From assembly GCA_049652745.1 (NCBI GenBank), contig JBASEY010000063.1:1-39345 (forward strand): DNA of 39,345 nt, written 5' to 3'. The stretch is from JBASEY01 sp049652745. GTDB taxonomy: Bacteria > CSSED10-310. Shown piece after piece: positions 16,721 through 24,740 of this stretch. Made by a program: the position numbers and the translations under genes. The notes under the pieces were generated by a model, which was not told the DNA's origin, did not search any database, and was given only the letters and a program-made list of their open reading frames with translations. Position 1 is the stretch's first letter. Each line of letters begins with the position of its first letter.

Positions 16721-17344
16721 TTATACTCCCAGCGAAAAAGAATACCGTGCTGATAACCGTAAAGATAGACCACCGATATCTTTCTCATTGTAATAGTGAC
16801 TCAAATCACCGGTTCCAATAATATCGGGATAAGAGGAATATTCCGATTCAAGCAGCAAGCATAGCGAATTGCTCAGAGACCATTCAATCCCAACCAAAGC
16901 CAGAAATCCCAATCCGCTTTTCGAGGAGCCCTCCGTTTCTTTAAAACTACAATATCCCAAACCCAGACCGAAATAAGGCGTCATTGGGGATTCGAACGAC
17001 AGGTAACGACACAACTGAATCGTTATCGGCAGCAATTCAAAACTGATTTCCTCTCCTGTCTTATCCCAACCATTACTTCCGTCAGGCCAAACCCTTTCGC
17101 CTTTTCCTTCCACGAGGTCAGCCGTCAAACCCACCTCCCAGCGATTGGTAAACCTCAAGGCGATTTTCGCACCCAACATGGTTTCCCCATTATTTCCGTA
17201 GATGACATCATAGGTCTTTGACCAGTTCGGCAATAAGTAATACCCGGCTCGCACCGCAATAGACGCCTGAGGAAACGTTTGAGCATCAGCAACCTGACTA
17301 AGGCAGAGCGAAAAAAGAAAAACCGAAACAACAAGCCATCTCAT
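16721..17344 (-). CDS. Small outer-membrane beta-barrel protein
   Basis: A signal peptide MRWLVVSVFLFSLCLSQVADA precedes a 185-residue mature part built of alternating-residue strands with aromatic girdles. Examples are RFTNRWEVGLTADLVEG, LGFLALVGIEWSLS and LSLRLSARYSFSLGV, the last ending near the C-terminus as barrels do. The fold suggests an OmpA/OmpX-like 8-stranded barrel. The start at 17344 was chosen because TGATG there joins the protease stop and this ATG. A longer form from 17359 would place MGGKL inside the protease gene. Function is unknown. Confidence 0.72.
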   Translation of the reverse strand: MRWLVVSVFLFSLCLSQVADAQTFPQASIAVRAGYYLLPNWSKTYDVIYGNNGETMLGAKIALRFTNRWEVGLTADLVEGKGERVWPDGSNGWDKTGEEISFELLPITIQLCRYLSFESPMTPYFGLGLGYCSFKETEGSSKSGLGFLALVGIEWSLSNSLCLLLESEYSSYPDIIGTGDLSHYYNEKDIGGLSLRLSARYSFSLGV

Positions 17345-18771
17345 CAGTTTGCCCCCCATCCACGGCCCATTTTGACTATCGCGGGAATATTGATCAGTCC
17401 ATAGCCATAATTTTTATCGAAACCTTTGGGGCCAAGATCAAAGCTGGTATCTTTGATTGCTTGAAGAAACTCGTCCGGTCCTCCGCCTTCACGCGATACA
17501 AACAAAGCGGCTGCAGCAGACACATGCGGAGTCGCCATGGACGTGCCTTGGTAGAAATAATATCCAAAGTTCTTTGGATTTCCTTTTGCAAAGGTTTGCT
17601 GAAGAATACCATCGGGATATCCATCTCGATTTTGATCATATCTGACATCGCCGCCGGGAGCTACACATGTCAGTTCCCATCCATAATTCGAATAATAGGT
17701 GTATTTTTTATCGTAACGAGTCGCACCCACTGCGATACATTCGCCGAAAGCAGCCGGATACGAGACACCTCCAGTATACCATGGTTCGCCGGCATCATTA
17801 CCTGACGCCGCAACCAGAATCACGCCTTTATAGTAAGCATAAGCGATAGCGTCCCGAACAATTTTCCCGCCGTCGCTCCCTATCGGGAATCCAAGGCTCA
17901 TATTGATGATTCTGGCTCCTTTGTCAGCCGCCCAGCGAATACCCTGAGAAAGCGACCCAGAGGATCCTACTCCATTTGAACCCAGTACTTTCACCGGCAT
18001 CAGTGTACAACGATATGCCAGTCCGGCAACACCGATCCCATTGTTTGTCGCCTGGGCGATAGTGCCGGCGACATGAGTTCCATGACCTTCATCGTCATTG
18101 GCATGGCTGGTGTCAGCGATAAAATTATAGGGATGAGTAAAGGCTGTTCCGACCAGGTCGGGAGCAATGGAATAGTTACCATAATCTTCATAGGCAATTC
18201 CGGTATCCAGCACTGCAACCACAACGTCACTTTTTCCACCATTGGTTAGAAGCCAGGCATTTTCCGCACCGACATGACCGAAATTCCATTGGTAGGAATA
18301 ATAAGGATCATTGGGCACCCAAGACATATAACACAAGTAGTCAAATTGAGCAGTTTCGACTGAGGGTAATTGTTGTATTTCCCTTAAAAATTGTTCAACG
18401 GTTTTGTTCGGGGGAACGGAAACCTGGACATATTCAGGGACAAACATGTTGATCAAAGATGGTTTTTCAACCCCTATACCGGCCAATTCGTGAACCAGAC
18501 CGGTTTGGCCGCACTCGGGTCGATACTTAACCAACACTCTGTCAGCACGATAATCCCACTCCCCAGGCTTTTGAACAGTCTTATCGGCTCCCGAAACATG
18601 AATCGCCAGATCAAATCCATCTATTATCCCATCTTCATTGTAATCATATGCTGGATTGTACCTGTCATCCCCATCACGCGAATTAAATGAGTCATCAAAT
18701 CCACTCTTTACGGTCGGCAGGACTAACAAGCAAGCCAGAAATACCATCATAATGTTTTTTAGTCTTTCCAT
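17344..18771 (-). CDS. Secreted subtilisin-family (S8) serine protease with dockerin-like segment
   Basis: The signal peptide (about 1-23) is followed at about 40-58 by a calcium-loop-like segment YDYNEDGIIDGFDLAIHV, matching half a dockerin/EF-hand pattern. A propeptide-like domain (about 70-150) comes next. The catalytic triad is seen in order: Asp in VVAVLDTGIAYEDY, His in DDEGHGTHVAGTIAQ, Ser in GTSMATPHVSAAAALF. The oxyanion Asn sits in ILVAASGNDAGEP. At 475 residues it is an ordinary extracellular subtilase. Its stop and the next start are fused as TGATG, so the barrel protein is likely translated by coupling. It is first in the long minus-strand block. Confidence 0.92.
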   Translation of the reverse strand: MERLKNIMMVFLACLLVLPTVKSGFDDSFNSRDGDDRYNPAYDYNEDGIIDGFDLAIHVSGADKTVQKPGEWDYRADRVLVKYRPECGQTGLVHELAGIGVEKPSLINMFVPEYVQVSVPPNKTVEQFLREIQQLPSVETAQFDYLCYMSWVPNDPYYSYQWNFGHVGAENAWLLTNGGKSDVVVAVLDTGIAYEDYGNYSIAPDLVGTAFTHPYNFIADTSHANDDEGHGTHVAGTIAQATNNGIGVAGLAYRCTLMPVKVLGSNGVGSSGSLSQGIRWAADKGARIINMSLGFPIGSDGGKIVRDAIAYAYYKGVILVAASGNDAGEPWYTGGVSYPAAFGECIAVGATRYDKKYTYYSNYGWELTCVAPGGDVRYDQNRDGYPDGILQQTFAKGNPKNFGYYFYQGTSMATPHVSAAAALFVSREGGGPDEFLQAIKDTSFDLGPKGFDKNYGYGLINIPAIVKMGRGWGAN

Positions 18772-18846
18772 GCCTGATTCCTTTCCGAGTCAAATCCAGC
18801 CCATTATAAAGCTTGATTTCAGTGTTTTACAATTAAATCGGTGTAA

Positions 18847-18875
18847 TTGTATTTACTCAGCTTGCATGGTATAGA
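18847..18875 (+). promoter_or_regulatory. Sigma-70 promoter of mazG
   Basis: TTGTAT (18847-18852) and TATAGA (18870-18875) are separated by 17 bases. They lie 24 bases before the mazG ATG, with AAGGAG at 18883-18888 in the leader. The reading is by consensus only. Confidence 0.55.
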
Positions 18876-18898
18876 AAATTTTAAGGAGTTATACCGTT

Positions 18899-19714
18899 AT
18901 GGACATGGAGTACGCGCAATCATTATTCAGAGATCTATTAAATATCATTCGCACCCTTCGCGGCCCGAACGGCTGCCCATGGGACCGTAAACAGACACAT
19001 CGGACTCTTATCCCTTATATGCTGGAAGAAGCGCATGAAGCGGTTGCCGCTATTGAAGAAAACAACATGACTTCTCTTGCAGAAGAGCTTGGCGATGTGC
19101 TTTTACAGGTTGTTTTACATGCCGAGATTGCCTCCGAACGCTTGGCGCTTGGCAGAAAAGATGCCTTCGATATCTCGATTGTATTGAACGCCATCTGCTC
19201 CAAACTTCGATACCGCCATCCTCACGTTTTTGATGATTTAAAGGTCGAAACCAGTCAGGAAGTTGTAGAAAACTGGAACAGGCTCAAGCTTCAGGAACAT
19301 AAGAACGATTCAAGCGGCTCCACTTTGGACAGTGTGTCTTCAGCCCTGCCTCAGCTCACCGCCGCATGGAAATATCAAGTCCGGGCTGCTCAAACAGGCT
19401 TCGACTGGGACAACATTGCGGATGTTCTATATAAAGTTGAAGAGGAATTGCACGAATTGGTTTACGAGATCAAACGCAAAGCGGAAAAAGAACGGATTGA
19501 AGATGAAGCCGGTGATCTGTTGTTTGCGATCGTCAATCTGTGCCGATTCTTGGATGTCAACCCTGAAGAGGCTCTGCGTAAAGCGAATAAGAAGTTTAAA
19601 CGCCGGTTCACGTGCTTGGAAAAACGGCTGGGTGGAGCTGAGAACATGAAAACGATGAGCGTCGAAGAGCTTGACCTAGAATGGGACAAAGTCAAGTTGG
19701 ATGAAAAAGCTTAA
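18899..19714 (+). CDS. mazG: Nucleoside triphosphate pyrophosphohydrolase MazG
   Basis: MazG hydrolyses NTPs and dNTPs to NMP and PPi and helps clean aberrant nucleotides and modulate ppGpp levels. Both tandem MazG domains are visible. The first has RGPNGCPWDRKQTHRTL, EEAHEAVAA and EELGDVLLQVVLHAEIA (EExxE...ExxD metal sites). The second has EEELHELVYEI and DEAGDLLFAIVNLCRF. At 271 residues it matches the two-domain E. coli type. It stands alone on the plus strand, divergent from the protease and convergent with the diguanylate cyclase, whose stop is only 4 bases away. Confidence 0.95.
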   Translation: MDMEYAQSLFRDLLNIIRTLRGPNGCPWDRKQTHRTLIPYMLEEAHEAVAAIEENNMTSLAEELGDVLLQVVLHAEIASERLALGRKDAFDISIVLNAICSKLRYRHPHVFDDLKVETSQEVVENWNRLKLQEHKNDSSGSTLDSVSSALPQLTAAWKYQVRAAQTGFDWDNIADVLYKVEEELHELVYEIKRKAEKERIEDEAGDLLFAIVNLCRFLDVNPEEALRKANKKFKRRFTCLEKRLGGAENMKTMSVEELDLEWDKVKLDEKA

Positions 19715-19718
19715 GTTT

Positions 19719-21776
19719 TTATCCGACGTCAATCGGTTCAAACTCAACCCGATTTCGGCCCTGTTCTTTTGCCCGATATAAAGCATTATCAGCCACGGCA
19801 ATCAGTGTGGTTGGATCAGCGCCGTGCTCTGGAAAACAGGAAATTCCAATACTGATGGTTATATTCAATATTTCATCACGGATTTTAATCTTCTGCTGAT
19901 CGCAGGCTTTTCTGATTCTTTCCGCAATTTTAACCGCCATTTTCGGTTCGCATTGCCTAAGCACGACGGCAAATTCCTCACCCCCATATCGAGCGACGAT
20001 ATCGATTTCACGAGCTTGTTGTTTCAACAGTTTCGCCAGATGTTTCAACACCTGGTCCCCTGCCTGATGGCCAAACTTGTCATTAAAACTCTTAAAATGG
20101 TCGATATCCAATAGCAGCAGGCTGAATCGCATGGGCTCCCGATGAGAAACAGCAATCAGTTCAGACATGCGTTCTTGAAACTTTCGATGATTGTTCAAAC
20201 CCGTCAGACCGTCTGTTTCAGCTAATTTTTGGATTTTCAGCAGATTGATGACATTTTCCAGAGCGACACCCAATTGAGCAGCCAACATCGAGAAAGCATC
20301 CCGATCCACTTGGGTATAATAGTTTTTTCTTGTCGAGCCCAAAAACAAAATTCCCCGCATATTGTTTTGCATCGGCAAGGCGACAAACATTATGCTGTTC
20401 AGATCTATTCGTGGTTCCCCGTCATAAAAAACCGGGGTTCGATCATTTCGTATTTCTTCATATGTAGGAATAAACACTTCGTTTTGAGATTGCATGAGTT
20501 TCCCGGACTGTGAATCCGGCTGAATTTCAGCTCCTATCATCGAAGCCAAAGTGTCGCCTTCCGCATGTTCTATTGAGCCGATTCCGGATTCATGTGGAAC
20601 AATGACAGCAACCTCATCACTTTGTTTGAACATATTGCTTATCTGAATCAGCTTTTCAAGGCGCGTTTTCAAGTCGAGCTTTGTCTGAATCATATCCCTG
20701 ACTGCCAGATAGAACCCCCCCATGTAGCCGGCATAAAGGTCTTTCCGTAAATATATCCGGTAAGTCGTGACAAGGCTGGCTGCAAGATTGGCAAACAGAG
20801 CCAAAATCTTGTCCTCATTCTCGCCAAACGAAATGTTGACTTTCGAATCAGCGACCAGCAAGCCCTCCACTTTATCATTGATCAAAATGGGATGTACAAT
20901 ACAGGATTGTATCCTCTCACCACCCGTGTAATATTCAGGAGTCTGCCGTTCTTTCGGTACACGATCGTATTTCAGTTTTTTCTTGTTTTTATAAACATGA
21001 GACAGGATACCGGGAACATTTGGATCGATGATCGTATTGGGCTCAAAAAAGCGGGATTTGGTTTTATAGGCCTGAATTTTTAAATTGTTGTCGCGCTCAT
21101 CCAGGCAAAAAAATACACATGTATAAAAAGAAACCATCGCATTGATGATTTCTGTGAGTTCCTTGAGAAGCTCGGATAATTTGAACTCATTTGCCGCTGA
21201 TTTGACAAAATGCGTCTCGGTATCCAGATCGGGAATGTCATCTGCCAGCAAGTCTTTCTCTGCCTGCAGCCGAAACTCGTCAATTCTTCTCAATGTCCCA
21301 TCGTATCTGGCCTGTAATGACTCTTTATCCCTGGAATGAACTCGCGTCAACAACGCTAAAGCAGCACAGAAGATAACCAGCCAGGTGAACTGACCAAAAG
21401 ATATAAAGGCCCCCCAAGCGCTGGAGCCCGCCAAACAAACCAGAATCACCGACGCTATGATAGCTTCTTGGAAACGAAGGCTGAAAAAAACGAACAAAGC
21501 CGTTATATAAAGCAGGGGAAAAATGTCGATGGCCTGCAAGGCATAAATCTGCCAGATCGTGCCTGCCGCCAATGGAAGTACCCATTGAAAACGGAATTCA
21601 TCGGACTGCCCTCCAAGAATCAGTTTGAAGAATGCATAAACACAGATGGAGGCAACAACTAAAAGCCAAATGGGATGAAATGCAAGCGGACGACCGATTA
21701 TAAAGGAAACACACAACCCAATAACGGCAATTCCCGGGATTATATGTTCGATCGAATGAATAGTGCCTGATTTCAA
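19719..21776 (-). CDS. Membrane-bound GAF-GAF-GGDEF diguanylate cyclase
   Basis: The predicted product makes c-di-GMP from two GTP. About five hydrophobic segments fill residues 1-145. Two GAF-like sensor domains follow, at about 190-340 and 355-510. The C-terminal GGDEF domain (about 515-680) begins LAETDGLTGLNNHRKFQERM and carries the active-site GGEEF in ARYGGEEFAVVL. An inhibitory I-site RxxD (REID) lies five residues ahead, so product feedback is expected. The metal-site Asp is in LLDIDHFKSFNDKFGH. The signal sensed is unknown. It lies between dksA-like and mazG genes. Confidence 0.92.
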   Translation of the reverse strand: MKSGTIHSIEHIIPGIAVIGLCVSFIIGRPLAFHPIWLLVVASICVYAFFKLILGGQSDEFRFQWVLPLAAGTIWQIYALQAIDIFPLLYITALFVFFSLRFQEAIIASVILVCLAGSSAWGAFISFGQFTWLVIFCAALALLTRVHSRDKESLQARYDGTLRRIDEFRLQAEKDLLADDIPDLDTETHFVKSAANEFKLSELLKELTEIINAMVSFYTCVFFCLDERDNNLKIQAYKTKSRFFEPNTIIDPNVPGILSHVYKNKKKLKYDRVPKERQTPEYYTGGERIQSCIVHPILINDKVEGLLVADSKVNISFGENEDKILALFANLAASLVTTYRIYLRKDLYAGYMGGFYLAVRDMIQTKLDLKTRLEKLIQISNMFKQSDEVAVIVPHESGIGSIEHAEGDTLASMIGAEIQPDSQSGKLMQSQNEVFIPTYEEIRNDRTPVFYDGEPRIDLNSIMFVALPMQNNMRGILFLGSTRKNYYTQVDRDAFSMLAAQLGVALENVINLLKIQKLAETDGLTGLNNHRKFQERMSELIAVSHREPMRFSLLLLDIDHFKSFNDKFGHQAGDQVLKHLAKLLKQQAREIDIVARYGGEEFAVVLRQCEPKMAVKIAERIRKACDQQKIKIRDEILNITISIGISCFPEHGADPTTLIAVADNALYRAKEQGRNRVEFEPIDVG

Positions 21777-21793
21777 TGGTCTATAACACTCAA

Positions 21794-22147
21794 TTACCGT
21801 TCATGCTTTTCTTGTTCAGTTTTACAATGGATACAAAGGCTTGCAACCGGTCGGGCTTCCAGTCTTTTGGTGTCGATTTTTTCCCCGCATCCCTCACACA
21901 ACCCGTACGTTCCTTCTTTGATTTTGAGCAGACAAGCATCTATTTTTTGAACCAGTTTCAGCTCCCTATCACGTATTCTTAAAAGAAAATTTCTATCCGC
22001 TTCCTTGTTGGCTAAATCACCATAATCACCCTTGCGCGATAGCTCTTCCGACAACGACTCCGATATTGCATCACTGGTTTCACGTAACAGTGTGTTTTTC
22101 CATTCCAACAGTTTGTTTTCAAAATATTCAAGCTGTTCTTTATCCAT
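21794..22147 (-). CDS. DksA/TraR-family zinc-finger transcription regulator
   Basis: DksA-family proteins enter the RNA polymerase secondary channel and work with ppGpp. The C-terminal zinc finger CEGC...CIHC is complete. The coiled-coil tip shows D-Y-G-D-L-A, matching the DxxDxA motif needed for activity in DksA. At 117 residues it is shorter than E. coli DksA (151) and nearer to the small DksA-like proteins. The start at 22147 has GGAGG 8 bases upstream; an in-frame TTG farther upstream would swallow that site. The GC-rich tRNA-tuf promoter in this window is a plausible type of target. Confidence 0.9.
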   Translation of the reverse strand: MDKEQLEYFENKLLEWKNTLLRETSDAISESLSEELSRKGDYGDLANKEADRNFLLRIRDRELKLVQKIDACLLKIKEGTYGLCEGCGEKIDTKRLEARPVASLCIHCKTEQEKHER

Positions 22148-22276
22148 GAAATAAACCTCCGAACTCGACAAGTAACAATCAGGATAGATGAGTTTATTCA
22201 GGACAGCTTATTGTGTCAAGAACCTGAGAGATTAAATTCAATTTCATCCGAAATACAATCGTGTTAGACTGCTTTC

Positions 22277-24538
22277 GTGAGAACTACGGATCAGAAACGA
22301 AAGATTTATTTTTTCTGTGCGATCTTCATCTTATCATTTGTTCTTTTTCAATGCTCATCTCCATCCGATGTCATTTCCGGCGCCAATACCGGAGAACTTA
22401 TCGCCGCCGGTGACACTTTGGGTATCGCTCATCCAACCGGATACCCAACATGGACATCAATCGCCCACTTTTTTACCAACGCGATCCCCTTGGCGGATAA
22501 AGCCTTTCGCACCTCCCTATTTTCTGTTGTCACCGGTTGCCTGACGCTGGTTTTCACCTATGCCATTCTCATTTCACTATTCGGCGATCACTGGTTTATC
22601 CTGCCCGTTCTGACGGCTTTTGCCGTAGAACCACTGTTCTGGGCTCAATGCATCTCGGTTGAAGTTTATGGATTTCATATCCTCTTAACGACGATATTTC
22701 TTTTCGCTCTTGTCAAAAATAGAAAAACCGCTGACGTCCGTTTTGCACTTCTTGCCGTCTTTGCGATTGCCTTGGCGCTGACCAACCATTTGATGTCCAT
22801 TTTCTATTTGCCACTGCTTTCGTTGATCGATTCCAAACACTGGACATCGATCAAACACCGGCGCCACTTTATAACCACCGGTGTTTTGTTGTTTATTTTA
22901 GGGCTGGCTCCTTTTCTGTATCTGCCGATACGCGCCGCCGGCAAACCCCTATTCTGCTGGCATAATCCATCCGATTTCAGTGGTTTCATCGCACACGCCA
23001 CCGGAAGGCAATTTCATGGTCTTGCATCCGGATTCTCTCTGGAAATGCTTCTTTCACGCCTGGGATCGATTCCCAAGGAAATTCAAACTCCGATCCAATT
23101 CCTGTTCTGGCTAATCGGGATCCCAGGACTGATTCTGGCGCGAAAATTTTTCTCGGGAAAAGTTGAGCGAAATGCTGTGGAATTGTTTCTGATCGGCATC
23201 ATTCTGTTTCCTCTCGTTTACCCAATCCATGATATCGATTCTTACTTTTTGCCACTTGTTTGGTTGCTATATATCACTACAAGCTCAATTCTATCGCGTA
23301 TTAAAATATCTGGCTTAAATAAAAACCGTTTTGTGGGCATTCTCACCGCCACAGTGATCGCCGGACTGGGCATTTTCTTTGCTCTCCCGGAGATCGGGTT
23401 GCTGAAAAAAACGCTGCTGCGGAGCTATGGCAAAATCATGCTCGCTTCTGTTCCCGGCACATGTACTTTTTATTATCAAGGCGACACGGCAATGAACAGC
23501 GTCGCTCTATTGGCGGCGGTAGAACATTTTACCGATGATCTGACGCTGGTGGATAGAGGTCAAAACCTTCAACCGATCTCATTCGGTCGAAAACGACCAG
23601 CCAAAGATGCAGTGGCTACCTCGTTTCGGTTTTTCCAGGAGTATCCTTTATTCAGCCCGAATGGAATGGCTTTTATTTCCCGCGAATTTCACTATCGGTC
23701 AGAGGCTATCGTAGATTTAAGCCAGAAGCTGTTATTGAACCCCTTGATGCCGAAAAGCCGCTGGAACCCTTATCGTAATGAGTTGCAAAATCTGATTTTA
23801 TTGAACCTGGCGGATAATGAGCTTGAATTCGGTAATTGGGAGGATGGCATCCACTATCTGGAAGCCGCTTTCGAACACGCTACAACGATAGATTTTAAAC
23901 GCTATATAGCTTTAACGGCGGCGGAACGCGGCCAAATCGATCTGGCCATCCAAATGAATCAATGTATTCTGGAAAACGCCCCCAAAGACCGCTTGGCCTT
24001 GAATGCCATCGCATCCAATCACTACCTTATCGGAACGGATCTGGAAAAAGCGGAAGACTATGCTTACCGTGGTGTTCAAATAACCCCCCCGATTTCCGAC
24101 AGCCTTGTCATGTATTATCGAATCCTGCTGGCCAGAGGCAAGCTCGATGCCGCCGCCAAAATTGAAGCACAATACCCTCAATTTATCGACTCATCCCTGA
24201 CCATGCAAAGGGAGATCCTCTCGCGTTTGGCCGACAAAATACCTATCGATGTGCAAACGAATTTAACGCCGGCCCAAATAACAGAGATTCTCGATAAACT
24301 GCCGCTGCCGGCTCTGCGACATCATTACCGACTGCTGATGATCAAAAAGCTGTTGGACGGAGCTTTTACTCCACAGGATTTCAACACTTTTGCGGAGCTG
24401 TCCGAAAACATGAGTTATACGAACGCCGCTCTTTACCTTTTGACACATTATTCCGACCTCTATGAAGCGGACGATTATCGTGACATCGTAAATCAATTAC
24501 AGAAAAAGTGTTTTAACCTGTCATTGGTAACCTCATAA
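22277..24538 (+). CDS. DUF2723-type GT-C membrane protein with TPR-like C-terminus
   Basis: About ten hydrophobic helices fill residues 10-385. Between the first two is the segment NTGELIAAGDTLGIAHPTGYP, the hallmark of DUF2723 proteins related to GT-C glycosyltransferases (protein O-mannosyltransferase-like). Family members usually have D where N stands at the head of that motif, which could matter for catalysis. Residues about 480-750 are helical-repeat, TPR-like (for example APKDRLALNAIASNHYLIG). The start is GTG at 22277 without a clear Shine-Dalgarno. It diverges from the DksA-like gene. Acceptor and sugar are unknown. Confidence 0.82.
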   Translation: MRTTDQKRKIYFFCAIFILSFVLFQCSSPSDVISGANTGELIAAGDTLGIAHPTGYPTWTSIAHFFTNAIPLADKAFRTSLFSVVTGCLTLVFTYAILISLFGDHWFILPVLTAFAVEPLFWAQCISVEVYGFHILLTTIFLFALVKNRKTADVRFALLAVFAIALALTNHLMSIFYLPLLSLIDSKHWTSIKHRRHFITTGVLLFILGLAPFLYLPIRAAGKPLFCWHNPSDFSGFIAHATGRQFHGLASGFSLEMLLSRLGSIPKEIQTPIQFLFWLIGIPGLILARKFFSGKVERNAVELFLIGIILFPLVYPIHDIDSYFLPLVWLLYITTSSILSRIKISGLNKNRFVGILTATVIAGLGIFFALPEIGLLKKTLLRSYGKIMLASVPGTCTFYYQGDTAMNSVALLAAVEHFTDDLTLVDRGQNLQPISFGRKRPAKDAVATSFRFFQEYPLFSPNGMAFISREFHYRSEAIVDLSQKLLLNPLMPKSRWNPYRNELQNLILLNLADNELEFGNWEDGIHYLEAAFEHATTIDFKRYIALTAAERGQIDLAIQMNQCILENAPKDRLALNAIASNHYLIGTDLEKAEDYAYRGVQITPPISDSLVMYYRILLARGKLDAAAKIEAQYPQFIDSSLTMQREILSRLADKIPIDVQTNLTPAQITEILDKLPLPALRHHYRLLMIKKLLDGAFTPQDFNTFAELSENMSYTNAALYLLTHYSDLYEADDYRDIVNQLQKKCFNLSLVTS

Positions 24539-24577
24539 CAGTTTCATTTCACTATTTTTATGAATCATAACTCAGTC

Positions 24578-24614
24578 GCGATCGTAAGATCGCCAAGCGG
24601 ACACGCGTGTCCGC
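24578..24614. promoter_or_regulatory. Hairpin and perfect 18-bp palindrome upstream of comM
   Basis: GCGATC-GTAA-GATCGC (24578-24593) is a 6-bp inverted repeat, and it is followed by the perfect palindrome GCGGACACGCGTGTCCGC (24597-24614). A third imperfect repeat, ACAGC-ACAA-GCTGT, follows within 25 bases. The palindrome lies about 80 bases upstream of a sigma-54-like promoter, where an enhancer-binding protein would sit. Alternatively the hairpins could end the DUF2723 transcript, but no T-run follows them. Confidence 0.5.
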
Positions 24615-24686
24615 ATTACGGACAGCACAAGCTGTAATAAAACAGACAATCTTTATATTTCAGCAGGTTATATCCGTCAAAAATCC

Positions 24687-24700
24687 GGCACTCCTCTTGC
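24687..24700 (+). promoter_or_regulatory. Sigma-54 (RpoN)-type promoter before comM
   Basis: CGGCACTCCTCTTGC matches the consensus tGGCAC-N5-TTGC, with GG and GC exactly 10 bases apart. Only the first base differs. The implied start point near 24712 gives a short leader of about 30 bases to the comM ATG, containing the Shine-Dalgarno GAGGAGG. Transcription from such promoters needs an AAA+ activator. Confidence 0.6.
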
Positions 24701-24740
24701 TCTATACAGGGATGATTTCAGGCATCGAGGAGGAAATGAG

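Noticed and set aside
19696..19730. Bidirectional terminator between mazG and the diguanylate cyclase
   Set aside because: The AAAAAGCTTAAGTTTTT palindrome is only A/T pairs around CTTAAG, overlaps the mazG stop and lacks a GC stem.
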